A stretch of DNA of 64,000 nt from Comamonas denitrificans (GCF_017368815.1 NZ_JAFNME010000004.1:62001-126000), one strand, 5' to 3'. Shown: positions 17,560 to 29,067, numbered from the stretch's first letter. A program made the numbers and translations. The notes: generated by a model from the letters alone, not told the origin.

Positions 17560-17922
17560 ATGACCAACGCTGCCCCTTCTGAAACCACCCCCGTTGCTGC
17601 TTACTATGAGCGGCATATTTTTTTCTGCCTGAACGAGCGCCCCAATGGCGAAGATTGCTGCAGCCTGCACGGTGCCAAAGCCGGGTTTGACCACTGCAAA
17701 CGCGCCGTACAAGCCGCCGGTTTGGCCGGCAAAGGCCAGGTGCGTGTAAACAAAGCCGGTTGCTTAGACCGCTGCGCGGCCGCCCCGGTCTGCGTGGTCT
17801 ATCCCGAAGGCGTGTGGTACAGCTTTATCGATGAATCTGACATCGACGAGATTGTTGAATCCCACCTCAAAAATGGCCGCATCGTGGAACGCTTGCGCAT
17901 CCCTGAGCACCTGGGCCGCTAA
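17560..17922 (+). CDS. Thioredoxin-like [2Fe-2S] ferredoxin
   Basis: A 120-residue soluble protein of the thioredoxin-fold [2Fe-2S] ferredoxin type (related to the NuoE C-terminal domain). The ligand pattern is visible as the first cysteine in IFFCLNERPNGEDCCSLHG and the pair in AGCLDRCAAAPVCVVYPEGVWY. It probably carries electrons, with unknown partner. ATG at 17560 (MTNAAPS); eight codons further upstream lie in the end of the VanZ-like gene. It is followed 3 bp later by the hydrolase gene, a pairing that is common in this group, so the two may work together. Confidence 0.85.
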   Translation: MTNAAPSETTPVAAYYERHIFFCLNERPNGEDCCSLHGAKAGFDHCKRAVQAAGLAGKGQVRVNKAGCLDRCAAAPVCVVYPEGVWYSFIDESDIDEIVESHLKNGRIVERLRIPEHLGR

Positions 17923-17925
17923 GCC

Positions 17926-18564
17926 ATGCAAATGATCGCGCAAACCGAAAAAATCACCCTCGATGGCATGGTTGGCCCGGTGGAGGCGGTGCGCAACCGC
18001 CCAGCGGGCAGCGCCAAAGGGGTCGCCGTGGTGGCCCACCCCCATCCCCTGTACGGCGGCACCATGCACAACAAAGTCGTGCAAACCCTTACCCGCGCCC
18101 TGGTGCAGGCCGATTGGGAGGTGGTGCGCTTTAACTTTCGCGGGGTCGGTGCCAGTGTGGGCGAGCACGATGGGGGCCGGGGCGAGCTGCAAGACCTGCT
18201 TGCCATCGTGCAACAGGTCGCGCCGCACGGGCCGTTGGCCCTGGCGGGTTTTTCGTTTGGCGCTTTTGTCACCACCCATGCGGTGCAAGCGCTGTGGTCG
18301 CCCGAGCGCCTGCAAAAAATTGTATTGGTGGGAACTGCGGCCAGCCGTTTCGATCCAGCCCCTGTGCCGCCCCAGGCGCACGAGCGCACCCTGGTGCTGC
18401 ATGGTGAGCAAGACGACACCGTGCCCCTGGCCAGCGTGCTCGATTGGGCCCGGCCCCAAGTGCTGCCGGTGACGGTGGTGCCCGGCGGCGAGCACTTTTT
18501 TCATGGGCAACTGCCCTTGCTCAAATCGCTGGTGCTGCGCCATTTGCTCAGCCCGGTTTTGTGA
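17926..18564 (+). CDS. Alpha/beta hydrolase (COG2945-type)
   Basis: A 212-residue cytoplasmic hydrolase. The nucleophile elbow is GFSFGAF (Ser110 in G-x-S-x-G), the acid is in LHGEQDDTVP and the histidine in GGEHFFHG, so the catalytic triad is complete. The N-terminal AHPHPLYGGTMHNKVV motif is characteristic of the COG2945 group, small esterase-like proteins without a lid and without known substrate. No signal peptide. It is the last gene of the hemJ-VanZ-ferredoxin cluster; a hairpin with a T-rich tail follows. Confidence 0.85.
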   Translation: MQMIAQTEKITLDGMVGPVEAVRNRPAGSAKGVAVVAHPHPLYGGTMHNKVVQTLTRALVQADWEVVRFNFRGVGASVGEHDGGRGELQDLLAIVQQVAPHGPLALAGFSFGAFVTTHAVQALWSPERLQKIVLVGTAASRFDPAPVPPQAHERTLVLHGEQDDTVPLASVLDWARPQVLPVTVVPGGEHFFHGQLPLLKSLVLRHLLSPVL

Positions 18565-18582
18565 CCGCTTTTTCCTAACCAC

Positions 18583-18610
18583 GGCCTGCACCCGCAGGCC
18601 TTGTTGTTTT
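18583..18610 (+). terminator. Terminator-like hairpin between hydrolase and carboxypeptidase genes
   Basis: Stem GGCCTGC / GCAGGCC (18583-18589, 18594-18600) with a 4-base loop and the T-rich tail TTGTTGTTTT. It lies just before the carboxypeptidase ATG, so some readthrough is likely. Confidence 0.55.
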
Positions 18611-18616
18611 CCTCCG

Positions 18617-19786
18617 ATGACTGCTTTGAAAAAATATTTCCGTACCCTTTTGTGCGCTGCCGCTTTGACCCCCGTATGGGCTGGGGCCCAGGTAGCAAGT
18701 TTGCCGCCGCCAGAAATTGCGGCCCGCAATTACATGCTGGTGGACGTAACGGCCAACCAGGTGCTGGCCTCCAAGGATGTGGATGCACAAATCGAGCCGG
18801 CCTCGCTGACCAAACTGATGACCGGCTACCTGGTGTTTGATGCCCTGCGCACGCAAAAACTCACCCTGGAGCAGCGCCTGCCCGTCAGTGAGCGGGCCTG
18901 GAAAATGCCCGGCTCGCGCATGTTCATCGACCCCAAGATGCAGGTGCCCGTGGATGACCTGATCAAAGGCATGATCGTCCAGTCCGGCAACGATGCCACC
19001 ATGGCCCTGGCCGAAGGGGTGGGCGGCACACTAGAAAACTTTGTGCGCCTGATGAACGAGCAGGCCAAAGCCCTGGGCATGACTGGCACCACCTATCGCA
19101 ACCCCGAGGGCCTGACCGAACCCGGTCACCTGACCACGGCGCGCGATCTGTCGATTCTGGCCATGCGCTTGATGCGTGACTTTCCGCAATACATGCACTA
19201 CTACAAGATCAAGGACTACCGCTACGAAGGCACCCCGGCCGCCAACAGTAAAAACCGCAACACCTTGCTGTTTCGCGACCCCAGTGTGGATGGCCTGAAA
19301 ACCGGTCACACCAACGCGGCGGGCTATTGCCTGGTCGCCACGGCGCAGCGGGACATGCCCCAGGTGGGCGGGCGGCGTTTGCTCTCGATTGTGCTGGGCA
19401 CCACCAGCGAAAACGCGCGTGCCAATGAGAGCCAAAAACTGCTCAATTGGGGCTACACCGCCTATGACGCAGTCAAATTGTTTGAGGCTGGCCAAGCGAT
19501 GGAAGATGCGCTCCTCTGGAAAGGCAGCCAAAGCAGCGTCAAACTGGGGCGCGAAGCCGCCACGGTGGTCACCGTGCCCTCGGGCAGCAGCGGCCAACTG
19601 AGCACGCGCATTGAGCGCCAAGACCCGCTGATTGCCCCCATTGCCAAAGGCCAGCAGATCGGTACTTTGCATGTGCAACTGGGAACGGAGACGCTGGCCC
19701 AGCTGCCCGTTTTTGCCTTGGAAGAAGTGCCAGAAGGTGGCTTCTTTCGCCGCGTCTGGGATGCCATTCGCTTGTGGATTCGGTAA
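18617..19786 (+). CDS. dacC: D-alanyl-D-alanine carboxypeptidase (PBP5/6 type)
   Basis: A 389-residue low-molecular-mass penicillin-binding protein that removes the terminal D-Ala from peptidoglycan stem peptides in the periplasm. It has a cleavable signal peptide (LLCAAALTPVWAGAQ), the three active-site motifs SLTK (63-66), SGN (123-125) and KTG (228-230), a PBP5 C-terminal beta domain, and the amphipathic C-terminal helix (GGFFRRVWDAIRLWIR) that anchors it on the inner membrane. ATG at 18617. The symbol is given by family; dacA would be equally fair. It directly precedes the str operon, where rpoC often stands in other bacteria. Confidence 0.92.
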   Translation: MTALKKYFRTLLCAAALTPVWAGAQVASLPPPEIAARNYMLVDVTANQVLASKDVDAQIEPASLTKLMTGYLVFDALRTQKLTLEQRLPVSERAWKMPGSRMFIDPKMQVPVDDLIKGMIVQSGNDATMALAEGVGGTLENFVRLMNEQAKALGMTGTTYRNPEGLTEPGHLTTARDLSILAMRLMRDFPQYMHYYKIKDYRYEGTPAANSKNRNTLLFRDPSVDGLKTGHTNAAGYCLVATAQRDMPQVGGRRLLSIVLGTTSENARANESQKLLNWGYTAYDAVKLFEAGQAMEDALLWKGSQSSVKLGREAATVVTVPSGSSGQLSTRIERQDPLIAPIAKGQQIGTLHVQLGTETLAQLPVFALEEVPEGGFFRRVWDAIRLWIR

Positions 19787-19814
19787 TTGGCTTTGGGTTT
19801 AAATTCACAGACAC

Positions 19815-19843
19815 TTGCACCAAATTTTTTGGACTGCTATATT
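19815..19843 (+). promoter_or_regulatory. Sigma-70 promoter of the str operon (rpsL)
   Basis: TTGCAC at 19815-19820 and TATATT at 19838-19843, spaced by exactly 17 bp, about 85 bp before rpsL. This is the best promoter upstream of the str operon. Confidence 0.75.
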
Positions 19844-19849
19844 TACGGG

Positions 19850-19900
19850 CTTTTCGGAATTTTCCGAAGGGTTTCACGTTTGCGCTTTTTAAAGCGCTTC
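19850..19900 (+). promoter_or_regulatory. Structured leader of rpsL mRNA
   Basis: Two stem-loops: TTCGGAA/TTCCGAA (19853-19868) and GCGCTTT/AAAGCGC (19882-19897). The first resembles a hairpin in the rplN leader (TTTTTCGGA/TCCGAAAAA at 38428-38449). Neither has a terminator U-tract; function unknown. Confidence 0.45.
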
Positions 19901-19927
19901 ATGTTTTCACGTTGAGGGACGCTATAC

Positions 19928-20305
19928 ATGCCAACCATTAACCAACTCGTGCGCCAGGGCCGCACGGTCGAAGTTGTTAAATCCAAAAGCCCTGCTATGG
20001 AAAACTGCCCCCAGCGCCGTGGCGTGTGCACCCGTGTGTACACCACGACGCCCAAGAAGCCTAACTCCGCTTTGCGTAAGGTTGCCAAAGTGCGCCTGAC
20101 CAACGGTTTTGAGGTCATCTCTTACATCGGCGGTGAAGGCCACAACCTGCAAGAGCACAGCGTGGTGCTGGTGCGCGGCGGTCGTGTTAAAGACTTGCCT
20201 GGTGTGCGTTACCACATCGTGCGCGGTTCGCTGGACCTGCAAGGCGTGAAAGACCGCAAGCAGTCGCGCTCCAAATACGGTGCCAAGAAGCCCAAGGCCA
20301 AGTAA
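19928..20305 (+). CDS. rpsL: 30S ribosomal protein S12
   Basis: 125 residues, one more than in E. coli. S12 sits at the decoding centre. The decoding-site loop [15 protein letters not shown] (residues 41-55) and the second loop [14 protein letters not shown] are wild type, so no streptomycin-resistance substitution is visible at the usual lysines. First gene of the str operon, behind its own promoter and leader. Confidence 0.99.
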   Translation: MPTINQLVRQGRTVEVVKSKSPAMENCPQRRGVCTRVYTTTPKKPNSALRKVAKVRLTNGFEVISYIGGEGHNLQEHSVVLVRGGRVKDLPGVRYHIVRGSLDLQGVKDRKQSRSKYGAKKPKAK

Positions 20306-20491
20306 TCCCTGGCCCACAGGTTTTAAAAAATTTTCGGTGCTGTTTTGCCGCAAAAAGCGTGACCTGCGTGGCGCGGTAACAGCGTAGTGGCCCTAACGTA
20401 CATGGTGTGCGCGGGTCGAGTAAGTAAGAATTCTGCTGGATTCTTGCGGTGCCTGAAATGGTGCCAACTGAAGCAAAGATAGAGGTGAAAA

Positions 20492-20965
20492 ATGCCACGT
20501 CGTCGCGAAGTCCCTAAACGTGAAATCCTGCCGGATCCTAAATTCGGTAACGTCGAGCTGTCCAAATTCATGAACGTGATCATGGAAGGCGGCAAAAAAG
20601 CAGTTGCCGAGCGCATCATTTACGGCGCTCTGGAACTGATCGAGAAAAAACAGCCCGAGAAAAACGCTCTGGAAGTGTTTATCACCGCTGTGAACAACGT
20701 CAAACCCATGGTCGAGGTGAAGTCCCGCCGTGTCGGTGGTGCCAACTACCAAGTGCCCGTGGAAGTGCGCCCCGTGCGTCGCCTGGCGCTGTCCATGCGC
20801 TGGCTCAAAGAAGCTGCCCGCAAGCGCAGCGAAAAGTCCATGGCCCAGCGCCTGGCCAACGAGCTGATGGAAGCCACCGAAGGCCGTGGCGGTGCCATGA
20901 AAAAGCGTGACGAAGTGCACCGCATGGCCGAAGCCAACAAGGCCTTCAGCCACTTCCGCTTCTAA
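20492..20965 (+). CDS. rpsG: 30S ribosomal protein S7
   Basis: 157 residues ([20 protein letters not shown]...). S7 starts assembly of the 30S head and lines the exit site. In E. coli it also represses the str operon by binding the rpsL-rpsG spacer. The spacer here is unusually long (186 bp) and contains an AAGAATTC...GGATTCTT hairpin (20428-20444), a plausible place for such control. Ribosome-binding site GAGGTG lies upstream. Confidence 0.99.
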   Translation: MPRRREVPKREILPDPKFGNVELSKFMNVIMEGGKKAVAERIIYGALELIEKKQPEKNALEVFITAVNNVKPMVEVKSRRVGGANYQVPVEVRPVRRLALSMRWLKEAARKRSEKSMAQRLANELMEATEGRGGAMKKRDEVHRMAEANKAFSHFRF

Positions 20966-21114
20966 AGCCTTGGCCTCTGGGGCCCGAAGAGGTCGCCCGC
21001 AAATCCTTGCTGGCGACCTTGTTCAGGTTCTAGGGATACCCTTTGCAGCTGCTGCTAAACAAGTGCCATCTGCACTGTAGGCAACAGCTTTCCTTTGATC
21101 ATCAAGGATCCATC
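20966..21114 (+). promoter_or_regulatory. Spacer between rpsG and fusA with hairpin
   Basis: About 150 bp. AGGTCGCC and GGCGACCT (20990-21019) form an 8-bp stem with a 14-base loop, without a U-tract. It could slow transcription or act in translational control of fusA; AAGGATCC gives a usable ribosome-binding site before the fusA ATG. Confidence 0.4.
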
Positions 21115-23223
21115 ATGGCTCGCAAAACCCCTATTAGCCGCTACCGCAATATCGGTATCTCGGCCCACATTGACGCAGGTAAAACCACCACGTCTGAACG
21201 CATCCTGTTTTACACCGGCGTGACCCACAAGCTGGGCGAAGTGCACGACGGCGCTGCCACCACCGACTGGATGGAGCAAGAGCAAGAGCGCGGTATCACC
21301 ATTACGTCCTCGGCCGTGACCTGCTTCTGGAAGGGCATGGACATGTCCCGCCCTGAGCACCGCATCAACATTATTGACACCCCCGGCCACGTGGACTTCA
21401 CCATCGAGGTGGAGCGCTCCATGCGTGTGCTGGACGGTGCCGTGATGGTGTACTGCGCTGTGGGTGGCGTGCAGCCCCAGTCCGAAACTGTGTGGCGCCA
21501 AGCCAATAAACACAAAGTGCCGCGTCTGGCCTTTGTGAACAAAATGGACCGTACCGGTGCTAACTTCTTCAAAGTTGTCGATCAGATGAAGCTGCGCCTG
21601 AAGGCCAACCCCGTGCCAATCGTCGTGCCCATTGGTGCGGAAGATAACTTTGAAGGCGTGGTGGACCTGCTCAAGATGAAAGCCATCATCTGGGACGATG
21701 CCAGCCAAGGCATGAAGTTCGAATACGGTGAGATTCCTGCCAACTTGGTGGAAACCTGCAACAAGTGGCGCGAAAACATGGTGGAAGCGGCTGCTGAAGC
21801 CAACGAAGATCTGATGAACAAGTACCTGGAAGAAGGTGACTTGTCCGAAGAAGAGATTTTGGCGGGTCTGCGTCAGCGCACCATTGCCACCGAAATCCAG
21901 CCCATGCTGTGCGGTACGGCCTTTAAAAACAAAGGCGTGCAGCGCATGCTGGACGCGGTTCTGGACCTGCTGCCTGCGCCGACCGACATCCCTGACGTGG
22001 CCGGTACCGACCCCGACGATGAAGAAAAGCGCATCACCCGCAAGGCCGACGACGCTGAGAAATTCTCTGCGCTGGCCTTCAAGCTGATGACCGACCCCTT
22101 TGTGGGCCAGCTGACCTTTGTGCGCGTCTATTCGGGCGTGCTGACCAAAGGTGAGACCGTGCTGAACGCCACCAAAGGCAAAAAAGAGCGCATTGGCCGT
22201 ATCGTGCAGATGCACGCCAACGAGCGCCAAGAAGTCGATGAAATTCGCGCCGGTGACATCGCCGCTTGCGTGGGCCTGAAAGACGTGACCACGGGCGAGA
22301 CCCTGTGCGACGTGTCCGCTCCCATCGTGCTGGAAAAAATGGTGTTCCCTGAGCCTGTGATTGCCCAGGCCGTCGAGCCCAAAACCAAGGCCGACCAAGA
22401 GAAGATGGGCATTGCCCTGTCGCGCTTGGCGGCAGAAGACCCGTCTTTCCGCGTACGCACCGACGAAGAATCGGGCCAGACCATCATCGCCGGTATGGGC
22501 GAGCTGCACCTGGACATCATCATCGACCGCATGAAGCGCGAGTTCAACGTGGAAGCCAACGTGGGCAAGCCCCAAGTGGCCTACCGCGAAACCATTCGCA
22601 ACACCGTCAAGGATGTGGATGGCAAGTTCGTGCGCCAGTCCGGTGGTAAAGGCCAGTACGGCCACGTGGTGTTCCGCCTGGAGCCGAACGAAGCTGGCAA
22701 AGGCTTTGAGTTCCTGGACGAAATCAAAGGCGGTGTGGTGCCGCGCGAATACATCCCTGCTGTGCAAAAGGGTGTGGAAGAGGCCCTGACCAGCGGCGTG
22801 CTGGCTGGCTACCCGGTGGTGGACGTGAAGGTTGCACTGACCTTCGGTTCTTACCACGATGTGGACTCGTCCGAGCAGGCGTTCAAGATGGCCGCCATCT
22901 TTGGTTTCAAAGAGGCTGCACGCAAAGCCAACCCCGTCATCCTGGAGCCCATGATGGCCGTGGAAGTGGAAACCCCCGAAGACTACGCCGGCACGGTGAT
23001 GGGCGATTTGTCCAGCCGTCGCGGCATGGTGCAGGGCATGGACGACATGGTCGGTGGCGGCAAAGCCATCAAGGCGGAGGTGCCCCTGTCCGAGATGTTT
23101 GGTTATGCCACCCAGCTGCGCTCCATGACCCAAGGTCGTGCGACCTACACCATGGAATTCAAGCACTACTCGGAAGCACCGCGCAACGTGGCAGATGCCA
23201 TTGTGTCGGCCCGCGCTAAATAA
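21115..23223 (+). CDS. fusA: Elongation factor G
   Basis: 702 residues. The translocase of protein synthesis, also active with RRF in ribosome recycling. G1 AHIDAGKT is at 17-24, G2 and G3 follow ([13 protein letters not shown]) and G4 is NKMD; domains II-V are complete up to the C-terminal [21 protein letters not shown] at 21115 gives the standard N-terminus [14 protein letters not shown]; the open frame 24 codons upstream is leader. Confidence 0.98.
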   Translation: MARKTPISRYRNIGISAHIDAGKTTTSERILFYTGVTHKLGEVHDGAATTDWMEQEQERGITITSSAVTCFWKGMDMSRPEHRINIIDTPGHVDFTIEVERSMRVLDGAVMVYCAVGGVQPQSETVWRQANKHKVPRLAFVNKMDRTGANFFKVVDQMKLRLKANPVPIVVPIGAEDNFEGVVDLLKMKAIIWDDASQGMKFEYGEIPANLVETCNKWRENMVEAAAEANEDLMNKYLEEGDLSEEEILAGLRQRTIATEIQPMLCGTAFKNKGVQRMLDAVLDLLPAPTDIPDVAGTDPDDEEKRITRKADDAEKFSALAFKLMTDPFVGQLTFVRVYSGVLTKGETVLNATKGKKERIGRIVQMHANERQEVDEIRAGDIAACVGLKDVTTGETLCDVSAPIVLEKMVFPEPVIAQAVEPKTKADQEKMGIALSRLAAEDPSFRVRTDEESGQTIIAGMGELHLDIIIDRMKREFNVEANVGKPQVAYRETIRNTVKDVDGKFVRQSGGKGQYGHVVFRLEPNEAGKGFEFLDEIKGGVVPREYIPAVQKGVEEALTSGVLAGYPVVDVKVALTFGSYHDVDSSEQAFKMAAIFGFKEAARKANPVILEPMMAVEVETPEDYAGTVMGDLSSRRGMVQGMDDMVGGGKAIKAEVPLSEMFGYATQLRSMTQGRATYTMEFKHYSEAPRNVADAIVSARAK

Positions 23224-23234
23224 TAGTGAAATAG

Positions 23235-23267
23235 GCTGCTAGCGCTTATCCAGTAAGCGTTAGCAGC
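23235..23267. repeat. Dispersed hairpin repeat between fusA and tuf
   Basis: GCTGCTAGCGCTTA and TAAGCGTTAGCAGC around a five-base loop (TCCAG), close to perfect inverted repeat, one of the TAGCTGCTAnCGCTT family. No T-run directly follows, so it may weaken rather than end transcription into tuf. The remaining spacer to 23394 has no further recognisable signal other than the GGAG ribosome-binding site of tuf. Confidence 0.75.
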
Positions 23268-23394
23268 TATCAATTAGCAAAATATTTTTGCAATCTGCGA
23301 TTCGGTGCCACCCTGTTGTCCTGTGCAGGGTGAGACAGCAATCGAGTGCAGACGTTAAACCCCACACAGGCGAAGCTCTTTTGGAGAATTTGCA

Positions 23395-24585
<1,191 letters not shown>

Positions 24586-24610
24586 TTCTTAGCACAACTA
24601 GGAATTAATA

Positions 24611-24922
24611 ATGTCCAAGCAAAAAATCCGTATCCGCCTCAAAGCCTTCGATTACAAGCTGATTGACCAATCGGCCGCTGAAATTGTGGAAACCGCCAAG
24701 CGCACTGGCGCGATTGTCAAAGGCCCCGTGCCTTTGCCGACGCGCATGAAGCGTTTTGACGTCCTGCGCTCGCCGCACGTCAATAAGACCAGCCGCGATC
24801 AGCTTGAAATCCGCACACACCAGCGCCTGATGGACATCGTCGATCCCACCGATAAAACAGTGGATGCTTTGATGAAGCTCGACCTGCCAGCCGGCGTGGA
24901 TGTCGAAATCAAGCTGCAATAA
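24611..24922 (+). CDS. rpsJ: 30S ribosomal protein S10
   Basis: 103 residues, same as E. coli; also the NusE antitermination factor ([21 protein letters not shown]). It lies 25 bp after tuf, so is probably transcribed from the str operon, while a 202-bp structured gap separates it from rplC. Confidence 0.99.
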   Translation: MSKQKIRIRLKAFDYKLIDQSAAEIVETAKRTGAIVKGPVPLPTRMKRFDVLRSPHVNKTSRDQLEIRTHQRLMDIVDPTDKTVDALMKLDLPAGVDVEIKLQ

Positions 24923-25124
24923 AATTTAAATCCTGCCTGAATGGGTGGGATTTGATCAATTTTTTAACGCGAACTTGCTCACTTGGGCAGTTCGCGTTAA
25001 AATTCTGTGCTTCGTGTTTTTGCACGAAGTTTCATCAACCTTCTTTCGTGCGCTGGAAGTCTTTTTACTGAGCGCAACGCTGGGCCAATTGCAGTTGCAG
25101 CGGCGAAAGTATTGGAGTAATTAA
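24923..25124 (+). promoter_or_regulatory. Structured leader between rpsJ and rplC
   Basis: Three stem-loops in 110 nt: AAATCC/GGATTT near 24928-24955, the strong TTTTAACGCGAACT/AGTTCGCGTTAAAA (24962-24975 with 24989-25002), and CTTCGTG/CACGAAG near 25010-25030. This is where an L4-type S10-operon leader could act, though in E. coli it lies before rpsJ. No clear promoter was seen. Confidence 0.5.
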
Positions 25125-25799
25125 ATGAGTCTGAGCAACTCCCTAGGGTTGCTGGGCCGCAAGGTGGGCATGATGCGTCTGTTCACTGATGACGGGGGCG
25201 CGATCCCTGTCACAGTGGTGGATGTGTCGAACAACCGCGTGACCCAGGTGAAAACCCAAGAGAATGATGGCTATGTGGCCTTGCAGGTCACGTTTGGTTC
25301 GCGCAAAGCTTCGCGCGTGTCCAAGCCAGAAGCTGGCCACCTGGCCAAAGCCGGTGTTGAAGCCGGTGAAATCACCCGCGAATTTCAAGTGACCGAGGAA
25401 ACTGCTGCCAAGTACGCCGCTGGCGCTACTTTGCCTGTGGCCGATCTGTTTGCTGTGGGCCAAAAAGTGGACGTGCAAGGCACTTCCATCGGTAAAGGTT
25501 TTGCGGGCACGATCAAGCGTCACAATTTTGGCGCACAGCGCAATTCGCACGGTAACAGCCGCTCGCACCGCGTACCTGGTTCTATCGGTATGGCACAAGA
25601 CCCCGGTCGCGTGTTCCCCGGTAAGCGCATGACCGGTCACATGGGTGATGAGACCGTGACCACCCAGAACCTGGATGTGGTGCGCATTGATGAGGCCCGT
25701 CAGCTGTTGCTGATCAAGGGTGCCATTCCTGGCTCCAAAGGTGGGTTCGTCTCCGTGCGGCCTGCCATCAAGGCCAAAGCTAGCAAAGGAGCGAACTAA
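25125..25799 (+). CDS. rplC: 50S ribosomal protein L3
   Basis: 224 residues, about 15 more than E. coli. Early assembly protein whose loop reaches the peptidyl-transferase centre; the loop sequence with [32 protein letters not shown] is intact, including the Gln that PrmB methylates. Its stop overlaps the rplD start by one base. Confidence 0.99.
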   Translation: MSLSNSLGLLGRKVGMMRLFTDDGGAIPVTVVDVSNNRVTQVKTQENDGYVALQVTFGSRKASRVSKPEAGHLAKAGVEAGEITREFQVTEETAAKYAAGATLPVADLFAVGQKVDVQGTSIGKGFAGTIKRHNFGAQRNSHGNSRSHRVPGSIGMAQDPGRVFPGKRMTGHMGDETVTTQNLDVVRIDEARQLLLIKGAIPGSKGGFVSVRPAIKAKASKGAN

Positions 25800-26422
25800 T
25801 GCAGCTCGAACTCCTGAATGAACAGGGTCAAACCGCAGCGCAAATCGATGCGCCTGAGACTGTTTTTGGTCGTGCTTACAACGAAGACCTGATTCACCAA
25901 TTGGTTACGGCTTACCGTGCCAATGGCCGTCAAGGCACGCGTGCCCAGAAAGACCGCCAGCAGGTTAAGCACTCGACCAAAAAGCCCTTCAAGCAAAAAG
26001 GTACGGGTAACGCCCGTGCTGGTATGACCTCTTCTCCGCTGTGGCGTGGGGGCGGACGTATTTTCCCGAACCTGCCAGAAGAAAACTTCACGCAGAAAAT
26101 CAACAAAAAGATGTACCGCGCTGGTATGGCTGCCATTTTCTCGCAGCTGGCCCGTGAAGGTCGTCTGGTCGTGGTTGAGTCGCTCAAAGTTGATTCGCCC
26201 AAGACCAAGGTGCTGGCCGATAAGTTCAAGGCCATGAACCTGCAATCGTCGGTGATGGTGATCGCTGAAGAAGTGGACGAAAATCTGTACTTGGCCTCGC
26301 GCAACTTGAAGAATGTCTTCGTGGTTGAGCCGCGCTATGCAGACCCCGTCTCGCTGATCCAATTCAAGAAAGTGCTCGTCACCAAGGGCGCAATCGACAA
26401 ACTCCAGGAGATGTTCGCATGA
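25799..26422 (+). CDS. rplD: 50S ribosomal protein L4
   Basis: 207 residues. Lines the peptide exit tunnel; the tunnel loop [26 protein letters not shown] is wild type at macrolide-resistance positions as far as can be judged. In E. coli L4 is the autorepressor of the S10 operon. Overlaps rplC by one base and rplW by four. Confidence 0.99.
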   Translation: MQLELLNEQGQTAAQIDAPETVFGRAYNEDLIHQLVTAYRANGRQGTRAQKDRQQVKHSTKKPFKQKGTGNARAGMTSSPLWRGGGRIFPNLPEENFTQKINKKMYRAGMAAIFSQLAREGRLVVVESLKVDSPKTKVLADKFKAMNLQSSVMVIAEEVDENLYLASRNLKNVFVVEPRYADPVSLIQFKKVLVTKGAIDKLQEMFA

Positions 26423-26733
26423 ATGCCCCCAAGTTTGACGAAGGTCGTCTGATGCAGGTGTTGGTTGCTCCTATCGTGTCCGAAAAAGCCACGATGGTCG
26501 CTGAAAAATCCAATGCCGTAACTTTTAAAGTGCTGCAAAACGCCACCAAACCTGAGATCAAAGCTGCTGTTGAGCTGCTGTTCAAGGTCGAAGTTAAAGG
26601 CGTTTCCGTAGTGAACACCAAAGGCAAGACCAAGCGCTTTGGCAAGACCGTAGGCCGCCGCGACAATGTGCGCAAGGCTTATGTGCTGCTCAAAGAGGGT
26701 CAAGAGCTGAACCTGTCTGGGGAGGCTGCGTAA
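26419..26733 (+). CDS. rplW: 50S ribosomal protein L23
   Basis: 104 residues. Surface protein at the tunnel exit, docking site of trigger factor and SRP. Starts within the rplD stop (ATGA overlap) and ends three bases before rplB, so translation is coupled along this stretch. Confidence 0.98.
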   Translation: MNAPKFDEGRLMQVLVAPIVSEKATMVAEKSNAVTFKVLQNATKPEIKAAVELLFKVEVKGVSVVNTKGKTKRFGKTVGRRDNVRKAYVLLKEGQELNLSGEAA

Positions 26734-26736
26734 ACC

Positions 26737-27561
26737 ATGGCTGTGATTCAAATTAAACCGACTTCGCCTGGCCGTCGTGGCATGGTGAAAGTTACGCGTG
26801 ACCACCTGCACAAGGGTGATGCTTACGCCCCGCTGCTGGAGCCGCAATTCCAGAAAGCTGGTCGTAACAACAACGGTCACATCACCACCCGTCACAAGGG
26901 CGGTGGCCACAAGCACCACTACCGCGTAGTGGACTTCAAGCGCAACAAGGACGGTATCCCCGCCAAGGTTGAGCGCATTGAGTACGACCCCAACCGTACG
27001 GCCCACATCGCTTTGGTGTGCTATGCCGATGGTGAGCGTCGCTACATCATTGCCCCCCGTGGTTTGGAAGTGGGTGCGACAATTCTGAGCGGTGCAGAAG
27101 CCCCGATCCGCGTTGGTAGCACCATGCCGATTCGCAACATTCCGGTGGGTTCGACCATTCACTGCATCGAACTGAAAATCGGCGCTGGTGCGCAGTTGGC
27201 CCGTTCCGCTGGCGCCTCGGCAACGCTGCTGGCCCGTGAAGGCACATACGCCCAAGTGCGTATGCGTTCTGGCGAAGTGCGTCGGATTCATATCGAGTGC
27301 CGCGCCACGATTGGTGAAGTGTCCAACGAAGAGCACAGCCTGCGCCAGTTGGGTAAAGCTGGTGTGAAGCGCTGGATGGGTATTCGCCCCACCGTTCGCG
27401 GTATGGTGATGAACCCGGTCGATCACCCGTTGGGTGGTGGTGAAGGTCGTGTCAAGGGTGGTCGCCATCCTGTTGACCCATGGGGTAACTTGACCAAAGG
27501 CTACCGCACCCGTAACAACAAGCGCACACAAAACATGATTGTGTCGCGTCGTAAAAAGTAA
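26737..27561 (+). CDS. rplB: 50S ribosomal protein L2
   Basis: 274 residues against 273 in E. coli. Essential for subunit joining and peptidyl transfer; the C-terminal [14 protein letters not shown] motif with the conserved histidine is intact. Confidence 0.99.
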   Translation: MAVIQIKPTSPGRRGMVKVTRDHLHKGDAYAPLLEPQFQKAGRNNNGHITTRHKGGGHKHHYRVVDFKRNKDGIPAKVERIEYDPNRTAHIALVCYADGERRYIIAPRGLEVGATILSGAEAPIRVGSTMPIRNIPVGSTIHCIELKIGAGAQLARSAGASATLLAREGTYAQVRMRSGEVRRIHIECRATIGEVSNEEHSLRQLGKAGVKRWMGIRPTVRGMVMNPVDHPLGGGEGRVKGGRHPVDPWGNLTKGYRTRNNKRTQNMIVSRRKK

Positions 27562-27571
27562 GGGGTAGCCA

Positions 27572-27847
27572 ATGACACGCTCTATTAAAAAGGGTCCATT
27601 TGTTGACCATCACTTGCAGGCTAAAGTGGAAAAGGCGGTTGCCGGTAAGGACAAACGTCCTGTTAAAACCTGGTCGCGTCGTTCCATGGTGTTGCCCGAT
27701 TTCATCGGTTTGACCATTGCCGTGCACAACGGTAAGCAACACGTGCCCGTGTACATCACCGACCAAATGGTAGGTCACAAGTTGGGCGAATTTGCTCTGA
27801 CGCGTACCTTCAAAGGTCACCCTGCCGACAAGAAGGCCAAGAAATAA
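27572..27847 (+). CDS. rpsS: 30S ribosomal protein S19
   Basis: 91 residues ([15 protein letters not shown]...). Forms a complex with S13 in the head and contacts A-site tRNA. Ten bases after rplB with a GGGGTA-type ribosome-binding site. Confidence 0.99.
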   Translation: MTRSIKKGPFVDHHLQAKVEKAVAGKDKRPVKTWSRRSMVLPDFIGLTIAVHNGKQHVPVYITDQMVGHKLGEFALTRTFKGHPADKKAKK

Positions 27848-27856
27848 GGAATGAAC

Positions 27857-28189
27857 ATGTCTGAAACACGTGCTGTTCTCCGTGGCGTGCGCTTGTCGGT
27901 AGACAAGGGCCGCTTGGTAGCCGATCTGATCCGTGGCAAGCAAGTGGATCAAGCTCTGAACATCTTGACGTTCACGCAGAAAAAAGCTGCTGGTATCGTT
28001 AAAAAAGTGCTGGAGTCCGCCATTGCCAACGCCGAGCACAACGATGGCGCTGATATCGACGATCTGAAGGTCAAGACCATCTTCGTCGAACAAGGCACCA
28101 CGCTCAAGCGTTTCACCGCCCGCGCCAAAGGCCGTGGCAACCGTATCAGCAAGCCCACCTGCCACATCTACGTGACCGTGGGTAACTAA
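27857..28189 (+). CDS. rplV: 50S ribosomal protein L22
   Basis: 110 residues when started at ATG 27857, identical in length to E. coli. An ATG two codons earlier (27851) touches the AAGGA ribosome-binding site and so is less likely. L22 spans the exit tunnel; the hairpin tip region [17 protein letters not shown] is present. Confidence 0.97.
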   Translation: MSETRAVLRGVRLSVDKGRLVADLIRGKQVDQALNILTFTQKKAAGIVKKVLESAIANAEHNDGADIDDLKVKTIFVEQGTTLKRFTARAKGRGNRISKPTCHIYVTVGN

Positions 28190-28204
28190 AAGGCCAGAAA
28201 GACT

Positions 28205-29065
28205 ATGGGACAGAAAATCCATCCTACCGGCTTTCGCCTTGCTGTAAGCCGCAACTGGGCTAGCCGTTGGTACGCCAGCAATCGTGACTTCGCCGGCATG
28301 CTGGCCGAAGACATCAAAGTGCGCGAGTACCTGAAGGCCAAGTTGAAAAATGCCGCCGTTTCGCGCGTCGTGATTGAGCGTCCTGCCAAAAATGCTCGCA
28401 TCACCATTTTCTCGGCGCGTCCGGGTGTGGTGATCGGCAAAAAAGGCGAGGACATCGAGAACCTGAAAAAGGAACTCGCAACCCGTCTGGGTGTGCCGGT
28501 CGCTGTGAATATCGAAGAAGTGCGCAAGCCTGAAACCGATGCCAAGCTGATCGCCGACTCCATCTGCCAGCAGCTGGAAAAGCGCATTCAGTTCCGTCGG
28601 GCCATGAAGCGTGCGATGCAAAACGCCATGCGTCTGGGTGCTCAAGGCATCAAGATCATGTCTTCGGGCCGCTTGAACGGTATCGAAATTGCCCGCACTG
28701 AGTGGTACCGCGAAGGCCGCGTGCCGCTGCACACGCTGCGTGCTGACATCGACTATGGCTTCTCTGAAGCCCACACCACCTACGGCGCGATTGGCGTGAA
28801 GGTCTGGGTGTACAAAGGCGACACCCTGGGTCGTGGCGATCTGCCGGTCGTGGAAACCCCGCGTGAAGATGAGCGTCGCCCTCGCCGCGATGGCCGTCGT
28901 GATGGTCGCCGTGATGGTGACCGTCGTGGTGGTGGCGGTGGTGCTCGCCGCCCCGTTGGTACCAATGCCGCCCCTGCTGATGGCAGCGATAAACCCGCTG
29001 TGGCAGTGGATTCCGTTAAGCGCGTGAACGCGCCCGCTACAGCGGCGGACGGTCAAGGAGAATAA
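28205..29065 (+). CDS. rpsC: 30S ribosomal protein S3 with long basic/acidic C-terminal tail
   Basis: 286 residues, about 50 longer than the E. coli protein. The N-terminal KH domain and the S3 C-terminal domain are standard, part of the mRNA entry helicase. From about residue 220 comes an extension with [15 protein letters not shown]-type repeats, a run of five glycines and an Ala/Asp/Val-rich end. Such tails occur in some beta- and alpha-proteobacteria; the role is not known. Confidence 0.98.
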   Translation: MGQKIHPTGFRLAVSRNWASRWYASNRDFAGMLAEDIKVREYLKAKLKNAAVSRVVIERPAKNARITIFSARPGVVIGKKGEDIENLKKELATRLGVPVAVNIEEVRKPETDAKLIADSICQQLEKRIQFRRAMKRAMQNAMRLGAQGIKIMSSGRLNGIEIARTEWYREGRVPLHTLRADIDYGFSEAHTTYGAIGVKVWVYKGDTLGRGDLPVVETPREDERRPRRDGRRDGRRDGDRRGGGGGARRPVGTNAAPADGSDKPAVAVDSVKRVNAPATAADGQGE

Positions 29066-29067
29066 AC

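Noticed and set aside
21055-23166. Very long open frame (703 codons) antisense to fusA, and others of 543 and 398 codons antisense to ribosomal genes
   Set aside because: They mirror strongly codon-biased genes on the other strand, have His-rich low-complexity translations, no ribosome-binding sites and no homology.
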